Assembly (NCBI GenBank): GCA_037013555.1
Contig: JASUAD010000001.1
Span: forward strand, 139,621,589-139,685,588
Direction of reading: 5' to 3'
Source of the DNA: Sextonia rubra
Lineage: Eukaryota > Streptophyta > Magnoliopsida > Laurales > Lauraceae
DNA: 64,000 nt
Every line of letters starts with the position of its first letter. The stretch's first letter is position 1. Positions 24,901 through 36,900 of the stretch are shown one piece after another. The notes beneath the pieces are model-generated. The model was not told the origin of the DNA and made no database searches. It worked only from the letters and a program-made list of their open reading frames with translations. Made by a program: the position numbers and the translations under genes.

Positions 24901-27900
24901 AATGGCCAGCCCACCTGCCTGCTTAGAGCAACAGACTTTAGACCACCTGATAAGATGAAACTTCTTTTTATCCTCCTTGCCTTGCCATAAGAAGTCCCGT
25001 TGAAGTTTCTCAATGAGATTAATCACTTCCTTTGGACATCGAAATAAGGACATAAAATAGATAGGAAGGTTGGCTAAAACCGCTTTGATAAGGATAATTC
25101 TACCGCCAAAAGAAAGATAATTAGCCTTCCAAAGAGCCAATTTTTTTTTCCAATGTTTCGATCACTGGGTATTATAGGGATTTGGACATAGGCCCAATAA
25201 TGAGAGGTAGGCCCAAATAGGAAGATGGGAGCTTTCCTGGCCGACACTCGAAAAAGGTTTTCTAGGGATAACAGTCTTTCTTCAGCCACCCTAATGCCCG
25301 TTATCTCACTTTTAAAGAGGTTTATTCTCATACCTAAAACAGACTCAAAGCACAGAAGAATCGCCTTCACATTGCAAAGTTGAGGTTCATCGGCATCGCA
25401 AAATAGGACAGTGTCGTCCACAAATTGGAGATGAGATATCTCCTGGTTTCCATTAGCTAGAGAGAAGCCTTTAATCAAATTCGGATTTGCCGCGGTTTGC
25501 ATTATATAGCTTAGGGCTTCCTCGGCAATGACAAAGAGAAATGGAGATAAAGGATCCCCTAGTTGGATTCCTTGTGTAATTGAGAAGAAACCGGTTGGTG
25601 ACTCGTTTAAAAGTATAGAGAAGGTAGCTGATCTCAAGCATCCATAAATCCAATTCCTCCAACCCCATTCTCCTTCTCTAGTATTGTAGGAAATCCCAAT
25701 CAACCCTATCATAAGCTTTTTCCAAGTCTAGTTTGCAGATAATACCCAGTTTTCTCTCGTTGTTTCTAAAGTGAAGACATTCATTAGCAATGATGACCGT
25801 ATCCAGAATTTGTCTTCCATTGACAAAGGCACCTTGAGCATCAGATATTAAGAGAGGCAGAACCTTTTGAAGTATGTTACGCGCACCTTAGCCAAAACTA
25901 TGTAGATTGAACCGATGAGACTTATTGGCCTATATAATCCAATCTTGGCCCCATAAGTGGTCCCTATTCAAGTTAGATTAGGATTATATTATTTTTATTA
26001 GTAGATCTCTAATTACATTATTATTAGGGCAGTTTCTATTCATAACTTATGGTTTAAGTTTACTTTTATTATATATATGGCATTGTAGAGAAGAGATTCT
26101 CATACTTTGATTGATTAATAAATTTGTGGATTTTATCTTAGAGGTGAGTCCTCGAGTGTGAAGTTTTCTTGACAATTCGAAATGTCTTCGGACATGTACT
26201 TAGGCACCCCTATGCAAGCCCTAACCCTAGGGCCTGCATCCGAAGATAAAGGGAAGCAGACAACATACCTGTTTGCAGTCTAACTGCCGCACGCCTGCCG
26301 CTGCTCCCACTCGCCGTCGCCGTCACTGCTAGCCAATCGCTGTTTGCCACCTTCGTCGTTGCCCAGTCAACCAACATCCACCGATGCTTCAGCCCAGCCA
26401 GTCCAAACCGCAACACCTATGTTCGACCCTTTGCTCTGGAGCATAGCAGAAGGAGAAAAAAAATGGGGGCTTAAAACCCCTCTCTCCGCTTTTCATTTCT
26501 GGCGCTAGATTCAAAGCACACAGAGGGATAAGCCTTTAGTTATTGGGCCTGATTTCTATCCGGGTCAGTTGAGGTTAATTTTGGGTTAGGTGTGCCCGCA
26601 TCCAACACAGCCCTCAAAGAGAGTTCTGTATCAGCATAGTACCAGAAAAATTTGCAACAATCGGCGGTCAGAATTGTTTCTGAGATATCAGCAACATCTG
26701 TGCTTCGATTTTCGTTCCGTCTTCACTAGTGTGTTTCTGGAGATCAAATCTACATATCAGGTCAGTCAAATTTAAATTTTGCATTAAAAAAAAATGCCGC
26801 CTCAGAACCAAGTGGAAGTTGAAGCTTCATCTTCTTCAATTGTAAATTTGGTTGGTGCGATTAGAAAATTATCTACAAAAGTTAATGGCATACAAACTAC
26901 ACTGCAACAATTGGAAACTAGGGTGACAACATTAGAAATTAATCAGCGTGTGAATCACAATCGTGATGATGCTGCAAATATTCAGAATCAACGCAATCCA
27001 CTAGTTGAAACTCCTTATCAAGATTTAAGAATTAAACTCATGATTCCCGAATCATCATCATCATCATCATCATCAAAGCCTTATCCCAACCATGTTGGGG
27101 TCGGCTACATGAATTCTATTTCTCCATTCCGTTCTATTTTGAGCTAAATCTTTCGATAAGTGCAACTTCTTCAAATCTGAATTAATGACTTCCATCCATG
27201 TTTTCTTCGGCCTACCCCTACCTCTTGATGGACCCTCCACCTGTATATCCAAACTTTTTCTCACCGGTGCCATTACTGGCCTACACTCATGATTCCCGAA
27301 TATGATAGAAAATTACACCCCGCTAAATTCATAGATTGGTTAATGTGTGGAGAATATTTTTGCAAACAAACCAATGATTGAGAATCATAAAGTCACACTG
27401 ATTGCCACTAAATTCCATAATTATACTGCAACTTGATGGGCTGAAATGCAAAGAAAAAGAAGTGATCAGAATATGGACCCTGCTGAAACATGAATTGAGA
27501 TGATGAAAATTTTGAAACAAAAATGCCTCCCTATCAACTATGCAAGAAATCTACATTCAAGTTTTCAAAACTTAAAACAAAAGTCCAAGACAGTTGTTGA
27601 TTATTCTGAGGAATTTCTGACTCTGTAAGCTCATTGTGGTTTGAATGAAGATGATGATGTGTTTGTTGAAAGATGTTTCAATGGATTGAGAATAGATATT
27701 CCGCATATCCTTGCCTTCCAACATTTTGATAATGTCGATGAACTCATCCAACATGCTATTAAAACTGAGGAAATTGCAAATCATCAAGCACAAAAATCCA
27801 AATGAGTTCTACCAAAGAATTCATCTCTACAAGATGCTAAACGCAATGGTTCGTCAAGACAGATTTTTGCAAAGACTGAGGGTCAAAAGGAGATGCTTTG

Positions 27901-30900
27901 TTTTCATTATCAACCGTACGGGCATTGTGCAGCAGAATATCCAAAACGCATACATTTGATTGAGATTGAAGGTGATGATAAAAAGATCCCAGATGATCCT
28001 CAAGGTACTGAAATTGATCCCAAGGATATTGAGCATGAGGAAATTGCTGAAACATATGCAGATACCACAGGTGAAGCTTTTATCGTCATCAAAGAGGCTC
28101 CACCAACTGTAAAGAATAAGTGGTTGAGAAAAAATATCTTCCTGGCACAGCCCCGGATCGTGGGTCGAGTGAAGAACAATCTCCCGAGGGATTGTTCGAA
28201 TCCGAAGATTCAATGACAGTGACAATCAAAACCTAGAACGAGAAACTCTGGAAAACTGAATTTTTATTGATAAAAGCATAACTATTATAATGAAGAACTC
28301 CTCCTTATATAGGAATGATTGTTTCTAAAAAATAAAAGGACTAACTCTAAACAAACATGTCCTACTAAAAATAAAATAGGAAGTAGATAGGATTAGGGAT
28401 CCTTGAGGAAGCCAAGGATCAATCGAATGTCCTTCGGGCCTGTGATCTGGGCCGGACTTAGGTTCGGCCTGCATCACTTCCATTCCGCGGGTACAGTTCA
28501 TAGACAAAATTGCACAATTGTTATTGACAAAGGAAGTTGTGAAAATCTTATCTCTCAAGCTCTTGTTGATCACCTCAAGTTGAAAGTTTAAAAGCACAAC
28601 CGTCTTTATTTTGTCAAGTGGCTAATTACTGGTGATTAAGCGCATGTTCGACATACTTGCAAAGTTACTTTTGTCGTTGGTGAGGCTTATAAAGATACAA
28701 TCTAGTATGATGTGCTACCTATGGATAGTGGTGATATATTATTGGACTGTCCATGAATGTATGACAAAAATGAAACTCATGGTATACGTAACAATACTTA
28801 TACATTCATGCATGGTAGAAAACAAGTTACTCTTCATCCCAAGAAACCAGAACCACTGAAGAAGAATTCCTGGAAAGCTGCAACAAAGGAAGTCCTTCAT
28901 GTTCACCACATTTACAGAGGCAATTCGAAGAAGACTCGAGTTTGAGGACAAACTCTTCTTTCAACCCGAGGAGGATGATGCAATATGGGCCCCACAAGTG
29001 GTCACTCTTCATGTTAGATTAGGATTATATTATTTTTATTAGTAGATTTCTAATTACATTGTTATTAGGGAAGCCTTTATTCATAGCTTAGGGTTTGCTT
29101 AGGCATTAAGTTTGCTTTTATTATTATATATATGGCATTGTAGCGAAGAGATTCTCAAACTTTGATTGATTAATAAATTTGTAGATTTTATCCTGGAGGT
29201 GCGTCCTCGTGTGTGAAGTCTTCTCGACGATTCAAAGTGTTCTCGGACATGTGCTTAGGCACCCCTATGCAAGCCCTAACCCTAGGGCCTTCATCACTAT
29301 AATCCTTTATGGTTTCAACAAACACCTTGTTAGCAATTAGAGTGATTAACAACGCACCAATATGTTTGGATAGTTTCCTTGTCGTACAGAACGCTTTCAT
29401 AAATTGCATCACATCTTCCTTGATGACTTCCCAGAACCTTTGAAGGCTATGGGAAAACCATCGGGCCCCGGGGATTCATATCCTGCTAGCTGAAAGAGGG
29501 CAGCTCTGACTTCTTCCACATGAAAGATCTTCTCAAGATTGTCTACCCTTTCTTCATCAATAATAAGGAATTCTAAGTTGTCTAGGGTTGGGGGCACCCG
29601 TGTTTCTTTAGAGAAAAGATCTTTGTAGAACGAAAGCATGTGGCTGGAGATATCATCCGTGGCTTCTAGGCTTCTATCACCATCCCAATGGACTGAGATC
29701 CTAATTTTCCTATTTCTAAAAGAAGCATAGTCATGGAAGAATTTCGTGTTTTTGTCTCCCCCTTTGAGCCATAGAAGTCTGGATCTCTGCCTCCGTTTTA
29801 TTTCTTCCTCTAAAGATTTTCACTGGAATTGCCCTTTAAGATCATGGTGACGAACAATATCCTCCTCGGAGAGGGTCGCCGAATCTTCCTTTGAGTAGAT
29901 TTCTTTGATGGAGCTCAACAAATCTGTCATGACAACTTCGATGTTAAAAAAATTGTCTTTGACCCAGTCCTCAATGATAACTTTTAGCTTTTTTGGGTTT
30001 TGGGGCCATTCTGTGGCTAGGCAGGCCTTGAATCTGGATGTCATTCCACCAGGACGGTATGAGATTAGCAAAATTCTCTTCTTGAAGCCACATCAACTCA
30101 AACCGTAAAGGTCTCGGCCCCCAAGACTCAACCTTCAAATCCAATATAACTGGGCAGTGATCAGAAGTAGGTTTTGGTAAAGCAATTTGGATAAAAAAGG
30201 GGAAAAGGTCAGCCCACTCCTGCAAGATGAGGAACCTGTCCAGCCTAGACTTGATAGGATTGCTGTGATGATTGGACCACATGAAAGATGCCCCATTAAG
30301 CTGCAGATCAATGAGGTTGAGGCAGTTAATGCAGTCTAAAAAAGCAGTAATCTCCGGGGTCCTACAGCAGCCACCAAAATTTTCTTCCAGGAATCTAATA
30401 ATGTTGAAGTTGCCTCCAATGCACCATGCGCCAGTTCATCTTGCTCTGATTGCACTGAGCTCACTCCAGAATTGCCCTCTCTATAGATTACCATTGGGAC
30501 CGTATATGGTTGTAATTAGGCATTCCTTTTGGGTATTACAGTCAATAAAAAGTGCTAATATCGTAAAATCCCCAACCCAGTGGTTGATAATCTGCATTTT
30601 TCAAGTATCCCAAACAAGCAGAATACCACCGGACGCTTATGTGGATTGCAAACCCACCTAATTAATGAAATGACCCCCCAGATATCTCTCGCAACTTTGT
30701 CTTCCTCTGTGTTTATTTTAGTCTCCTGAAGAAGCAACAAGTCTAGTTTCTGTAGACGAACCACTTGTCTGACGATGAGTCTTTGCTTGATCGCACAGTG
30801 ACCACACACATTCCACGAGATTATTTTCATTTAGAGCTCTGGTGGAACTATTCAGAGCAATCCAACTCAAGTTTTGGGATGTGCCTCTATCATAATTAAC

Positions 30901-33900
30901 TGGGCATTTAAGGGCTTGTAGTTCTCTGGGCAACCTCTTCTTAGTTCCTTCTTTTGTTGCTGAAACTTATTCATCTCTTCCCAGGATTGGGCAAATCGGA
31001 TCTGCTCCTCCCACCCCTTCTCGTTGTCTTCAATAGTCACTTCAACAATCTTCCCACATTCCACTTTTTTTTTTTTTTACTCCAACCACTGATTTGGATG
31101 ATCAGTCAGAATTTGGGAGGGTGTTCCAGAGATGGCACTGACACCGCCGGTGGAACAACGTCCTTGAGAAGCATTTTCTGCTCTTCCTGTTGTTCCTCGG
31201 GAGTGGGGAGAGAAACTCTGTTAGAACTCCCAGGAGAGGTAGAATCCATGCACCCTGTGAGTTTACAAGATCTGCTTTCTCCAGATTTGATGATAAGAGA
31301 CCCAGCCCTTGTCATTAATAACAGACTGATTTCTCTGCTGATTGGGGGAATGTCAAGAGGGAGGGGATCGAACAACAAAGACCATAGCTAGAGCTTGGTC
31401 GTCCTCCCCGATTCGACCGATTGATGAAGTAGAGGGCTTCGCCTGGCCGGTTTGCACCTGACGAGCAAAGAGCGTTCTTCTAATCTCAGTCAAGGCTGGG
31501 GAAGAGGAAGGAGACTTTTGACGTTTCTGCTGGGCCGTCGTCTTCTCTACTCGAATGTCTCAGAATACTGTGGCAGGAGGAGAGGTGTATCGGACTGCAT
31601 CACCCTTTTTTGGAAAGTTCTATACCCTAGCCCCTTTTATGCAAAGATGATTTGCTTTCGGCAGGCATAGAGTGTAAAAAGATGAGCTTATTCCCTTGTT
31701 GGGCCCAGCACTTTTAAAAGGCTCATGGATCAGAGCAAGCTTCGAACCCGATACTTTGTCCCTGGGAATAGGTTGACCCATAGGGTCTGTGTCCATCATT
31801 TGGGCGGTCTTTTGAAAATTTCGAACAGGATTGGGGCCTCTTGAATTTGAAATTACAGTGACGTCATATTCCTCTTCGTCTGAATCTGAAACATGCAACC
31901 TATGTCCGTCTATGTTGCCATCATCAGCTACTATTTCGCCTACAGAGGAAAGACCTACAACACGATCATCACCTCTGGACTCATCAATCTCTTTCGTCGC
32001 AATTGGTTCCACCTCGCCGTCGATTGGGTAGCACCGATCGTCCAACCATAGGGAAAGAGTCCAAGGAAGGCTGAGAAAATGATCTCTGGCCACTTTCACC
32101 CTACCAAACAAGAGATGTTCTATGGAAATGGTGTCCTTGTCCACTTTAACTGATCTGTCAACGCAATCTCCGAGTAGGGTGAAAGTCTCTTCACTCCACA
32201 CATGCAACGAGACACCTATAAACCTGATCCAGAAATTGTGGGGAGGGCTTCCAATCACATCCGTCCATCTTTGAACGCCCAAGAAGATGGGTCCTATTGC
32301 TGTTAAGGCAGACAAAAGAAAACCTTCCATTTCAACTTCAGAACAGAAATCTAGCCGGACCACCCCTGGCCCCATGGATTTAATGGACTTCGGTCTTTGC
32401 CCTGTAAACCCAACCAAAGCAGCATTAATTTCTTTCAAACCTGCATTCATGTCTTTGAGAAAACCTACCAGGCTGAACCTCAAAGAATGTATTACTTCAT
32501 TAATGACATTTGAAGGCAACCTAACCGCTGGGTGCAAGCCATCATCGAACCTCCATCCACCTCGAACCATAGGGCCTTGGATATGGGGCTCAGAGAACAG
32601 ATGGTTCCATGCCATTTTTGGTGAGGGGTGCTTCCGAGATTCTCCTACTTCAGAGGTACTTTCGGAAAGATCCTTGGCAGCATGACCTCCCCTGTATGAA
32701 AGGGGGTCTTTTTTTGTCTTTAGAATCTTGCAATCTGGACCTGGTATCTCCCGCCTCCCCAAGACCTACCATAAGCTTTCACCACTGCCTTCTGTGCTTC
32801 ATGAAGGGATCCAAATCTTACAAAGGCAAAACCTCTTTTCCTTCCACTGTTTTTGTCAATGGGAATGAAAGAGTCTGATATTCTCCCAACTCTGCAAAAC
32901 ATTGCTTCTAACTCCACCTAGCTCATCTCCTCTGGGATTGGTGAGATGAAGATGGAGAAAGATTTTTCTCTCAGCCTCAGAATACATTGTGGAAGCTGCT
33001 CCTCTCCTTGCCATTCATGAGGAAGATTATGGGAACTGCCCGCCACCTTGCTCCTTGCCTTCGTTCCCTAGGCCTCAGACTAAACTATCATACATTTCTT
33101 GCCTTAATTTACAGAGTCAAGGGAATAGGGAAACCATACAATTTTGAGACTTCACCATGCCTACTTACTTGATATGTAGAATGTAGACTTTGCTTGATGC
33201 CAAAGATGTGAGCTATCGTCTTATTCGCTTGATGCCTGGGCCGTGGCCTTTCTTTTGCATGGGGATTTGCCCTATTAAATCACTATTACTCTAGTTTGTT
33301 TACTAGGTAGCCACTAGATTAATTGGCATCCTGAAAATTTGCTTGATGCCTGGGCTGTGGCCTTTCTTTTGTATGGGGATTTGCCCTATTAAATCACTAC
33401 TACTCTAGTTTGTTTACTAGGTAACCACTAGATTAATTGGCATTCTGAAAAAGTACTATATTTGGAGAATATAACACACATGAAGAGAATGAAGATAAAT
33501 CATTAGAGACCAATGCGGATGTACACAATTAGAACAAAAATGAAAGACACCGAAACAAAATGGCAAGCAGACTTTTGAGAAATAGAAAATGAAACTAACA
33601 GCTTGAACTATAAAGAGTCCTCCAAAATATTGCAAAAAACAATAACAGAGCTTAGGTTAACAGAAAGATTTTAGAAGCTTGAAATTTGTCTCTGGCAGTG
33701 TGTTTTGATTTGACTGGTTCGCATCCAAATGTCATTTAAAATCTCTCGACACATGAAACAAGTAATGACGTTTCTTTTCAGGGTGATGTTTCTTTTTGGG
33801 GAGGCCAAGTGGCTTTCTGCCTTTCAGTTCTCTAAACCCATCCCTTTCTCCTCTGCTCACTGCACATCATATCCTCTTGATAGCTAGTTGTTTTGTGGAG

Positions 33901-36900
33901 TCACCCCTTGTATTCTTTGAATTACAATCACTTACCTTCCAAAAGAATAAAGTGAAACATGCAATTCGGCACAACTAGAAGAAGCTTCTTTGACCTCTAA
34001 AGATTGGTAGACATAAAAATAAAAATAAATAAAAAAAAGAGCTTCGGACATGAATGACTTGCTTATATGACTATAAAATACACATCTATTTTATAAGTTC
34101 AGTTTAATATATCATTGCGTTCAATTGTTGCCAAGTGGGACTTGTCCATGACTAAGGAACTTGAGACCATGCACAAGTCCTGAACATAGTAGCTAAAATG
34201 AAATACCTAAGCAAAGGAGTACTTAGCAGACATAATGTAAATAGGGTCATCATCTTCATCATCATCAAAGCATTATAACATCTATCTGAGGTTGGCACAA
34301 TGCAAATATGAGAAAAACAGAAATTTGAGGTGGATAATTAAAGGTAACTGATTGAACCAAATAAAGTAGATTATTGCAAAGTGTTGCCATATGAACATAC
34401 TAGAGTCCACAATAAGGAAATTCGTCTTTCTCCGCAAATCAACGTTGCCAACTCCAGCCAGCAAAAATCCAGTTACAGTGTCCTAAGGAAACAATATGAC
34501 AAACAAACTGTGAGATGTGCTCTATGATTATTTGTGAAAAAGATGAGATCTAATATCCACTGCATAAGAATGTAATTTGTTCCCACTTCAGTGAATAGTC
34601 CTTGTTTGGAATGGCTCCACAGATCAGTTAGTGTACATTTTTTGGGGGGATAATGGTAAAATTTATTGCTTCGTCAAAAAAAAAAAAAAAAAAAGGCAAA
34701 GCCAAGAACAACCCAGAGAAAAACAAAAGACCAAACACCAAACAACAAAACAACTACTAAAATACAAAGCAATTATACATCAAAAGAAAATGAAGAGTGA
34801 AGAACACCATCTTAAGCTAGAGCATCCACCATAGCATTTGCCTCTCTTAAAACATGATTAAAAAAGAAGCACCCAACAGTCTCTAAATATCCTGAATTCC
34901 CTCCAACTAATACACCAAACTCTGTGGAAAACTAAGAAGCACGGACACGGACACGGGACACAGATACGACACGACACGGATACGCCGACACGACATTTCG
35001 TCAAAAAGTAGGACACGGACACGTCGGAGGACACATTAGTAATATATATTAATTTATATATAATCATTTACTAAAAAAATAATATCATTTTAACTTTTTT
35101 AATCACTTTAGTAATCAAAAAATAAGAATTCAAGTACCAACTAACAAACATATCAAATTATCAAATATCAATACAACACTAAAACATAATTTATAATCAT
35201 TAAATATGAAATATCCATAGTTCTATAAAATCCATATAAAGAAAAGGACAGAACATCTCTTTCCCCTCCCTAAAAAAGGAAAAAAACAAAAAGCCAAAGA
35301 ATCTTGAGGCCTATTCTTTACTGAAATATTTATTTGTCTTTTGCTTGTGATAGGATTAATATTTACAATCATATATTTTTCCATGGTACAAAATTGTCAT
35401 ATATCAAGTTTACAAGTTTTAATAACTATATGTTAACAAAGTATCTAAGAGATATCAGCCACATATTTATTTTTTAGTCATAGACACGGGTTAGGAATTG
35501 TGGGACACGTTGCAAAAAGAGTGTCGAACAAGTGTCCGAAATTAAAATTTTTAGTTTTTAATTATGGACACGGCTAAATAGTATCGGATACGTGTCCGAG
35601 AGTGTCCGAGAAGTGTCGGTGTCCGACACGGATACGTCACTTTCTTAGAAGTGTCCATGCTTCTTAGGTGGAAAAGAAGACTTCACAGAACCCCACTAAA
35701 TTGCAGAAAAACAATTGCCAGTAGTAATAGATTTGGAACACCCAATCTACGCAACTCAAGGCATCCAATGAGAAGAGCAAAAACCTCAGACTCATTAGCA
35801 TTCGAAGAAAAGACAGGTCCTGAATATCTATTCTCCTCAACACAACATTATTGCAATCCCTGATAACACCTCCAACACCTCCTCGATTAGGCCTAACAAA
35901 ACTTCCATCAAAATTTAGTTTAAGAACTTCCATTGGTGGGGACTCCCAAAAAGTCTTGATGCACATGTTTAGCATGCCAAACTCCCTGAACAGCTGCTGA
36001 CCAAGATATATTACAGATCTGTCAGTGAATTTAGTAAATAGTTATGCATGTTAGAGGCCTATGCGATTGACCAAAAGAAGTGTATTCAGCACGGTAACTA
36101 CTATCTTCCTTTTTTTTCTAATAAGGAAAAGAAAGAAAAAAAAAAGATACATAATCTTCTTACTCGAGTAGGAATCAGTCCAGACACCAAAGTGTCCTGC
36201 ATCTGTATTTTTCTTCTGTATCTAGCATTTCCCTCCTCCAAGGGCCTTTCTTTTTCTTTTTTGAGCAAAAAATGCAGCCCATAAGCCCATATTTACATCC
36301 TCCAAGGATCTCTCAAGTCTCATCCCTCTTTCTGATGTTCCTTCTGTTTATTAAAAAACGAAAAACTAGCCATTGCTTTTGTTTTCTGCTTCTTTGCCCC
36401 TTCTTTTTTCGAAGGACCTCAAGTATTTAACATGGTACCTACTTAATGCATGGCCAACCAACGGATAATTATATTAAGAAATTTTCAGCATTCTTGTAAT
36501 CATGACAGATGGATATTAAAAGAGGGTTCTTAAAAGTAAAGGCGTGTTTATACAGCACAGTAAAACAAGATATAGACAACAAAACTTCATCAGCAAAGAG
36601 AAGAAGTCCAAACATGACAATGAAGAGTACAATTCCAAAGCCTAATTCAACAGTTGCTAATAAGACCAAGGAACTGACAAAACAAAACACATGCAGAATG
36701 TGAACCCAGAATATCTGATGGGTTTTTTACATGTAAGGAAATTTAATAAAGAAATAGTGGAGAATTTAAATAAAAAAATATTCCCTTAGTTTTGATAAAA
36801 GTTCTATTAGAAAAGCTTGGGTTAGGAGATAAAAGATCAAGCACGAGGGATGAGGTTGGAAACCCTAAGTCTTGCCAGACAATTAAAGAAGGGTGTTAAT

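Larger units (their letters stand above)
26794..28960 (+). pseudogene. Gag-protease polyprotein remnant
   Basis: Starts MPPQNQVEVEAS with a coiled segment (VNGIQTTLQQLETRVTTLE). Ty3-type gag follows: LHPAKFIDWL, MEMMKILKQKCLP-like, then VVDYSEEF and CFNGLRIDIP. A degenerate zinc knuckle (CFHYQPYGHCAAEYP) has lost two of its cysteines. The protease-like part has NCTIVIDKGSCENLISQALV (28506-28591), with DKGSCEN in place of the usual DxGA/SxxN active site. Several stops replace expected tryptophans (TGG to TGA near 27436 and 27492). Removing the RTE tail and the solo LTR restores continuous homology across both sites, which confirms their insertion. Confidence 0.8.
25935..29296 (+). mobile_element. 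Non-autonomous gag-protease LTR retrotransposon
   Basis: LTRs at 25935-26241 and 28976-29296 are flanked by the 5-bp target duplication CTATA (25930-25934 and 29297-29301). The 3' LTR shows the intact termini TGATGC and CATCA and is preceded by the purine-rich GAGGAGGA. The interior holds only a gag-like region and an aspartic-protease-like region, with no reverse transcriptase, RNase H or integrase. It contains two later insertions, an RTE tail (27053-27284) and a solo LTR (28143-28476). The LINE reading frame resumes on the far side. No tRNA primer site was found directly after the 5' LTR. Confidence 0.88.
22122..33087 (-). mobile_element. Full-length, decayed L1-type LINE with nested insertions
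   Basis: It is bounded by a perfect 16-bp target duplication, TCATACATTTCTTGCC, at 22106-22121 and 33088-33103. The 3' poly(A) is the plus-strand T run at about 22122-22138. Domains in order on the minus strand: ORF1 with an RRM (32720-32917, GRKRGFAFVRF) and a DUF4283-like part (31620-32762); endonuclease start (30555-30830, MKIISWNVCG, LLLLQETKIN); reverse transcriptase (29639 to about 29305, then about 25930-25074, with GIQLGDPLSPFLF and FVDDTVLFCD); thumb region (24760-25140); zf-RVT zinc-binding segment (23893-24240, CPLCLTDEESIDHLLVNC); RNase H (22305-22819, PPPPGTLKLN). Frameshifts and stops are present throughout. Without the nested elements the LINE is about 6.5 kb, the usual full length for plant L1. 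It is on the same strand as VHA-F. Confidence 0.92.

Noticed and set aside
34250..34275. TCATCATC run as an RTE LINE tail
   Set aside because: Only a very short run with no RTE coding sequence next to it and no target duplication.
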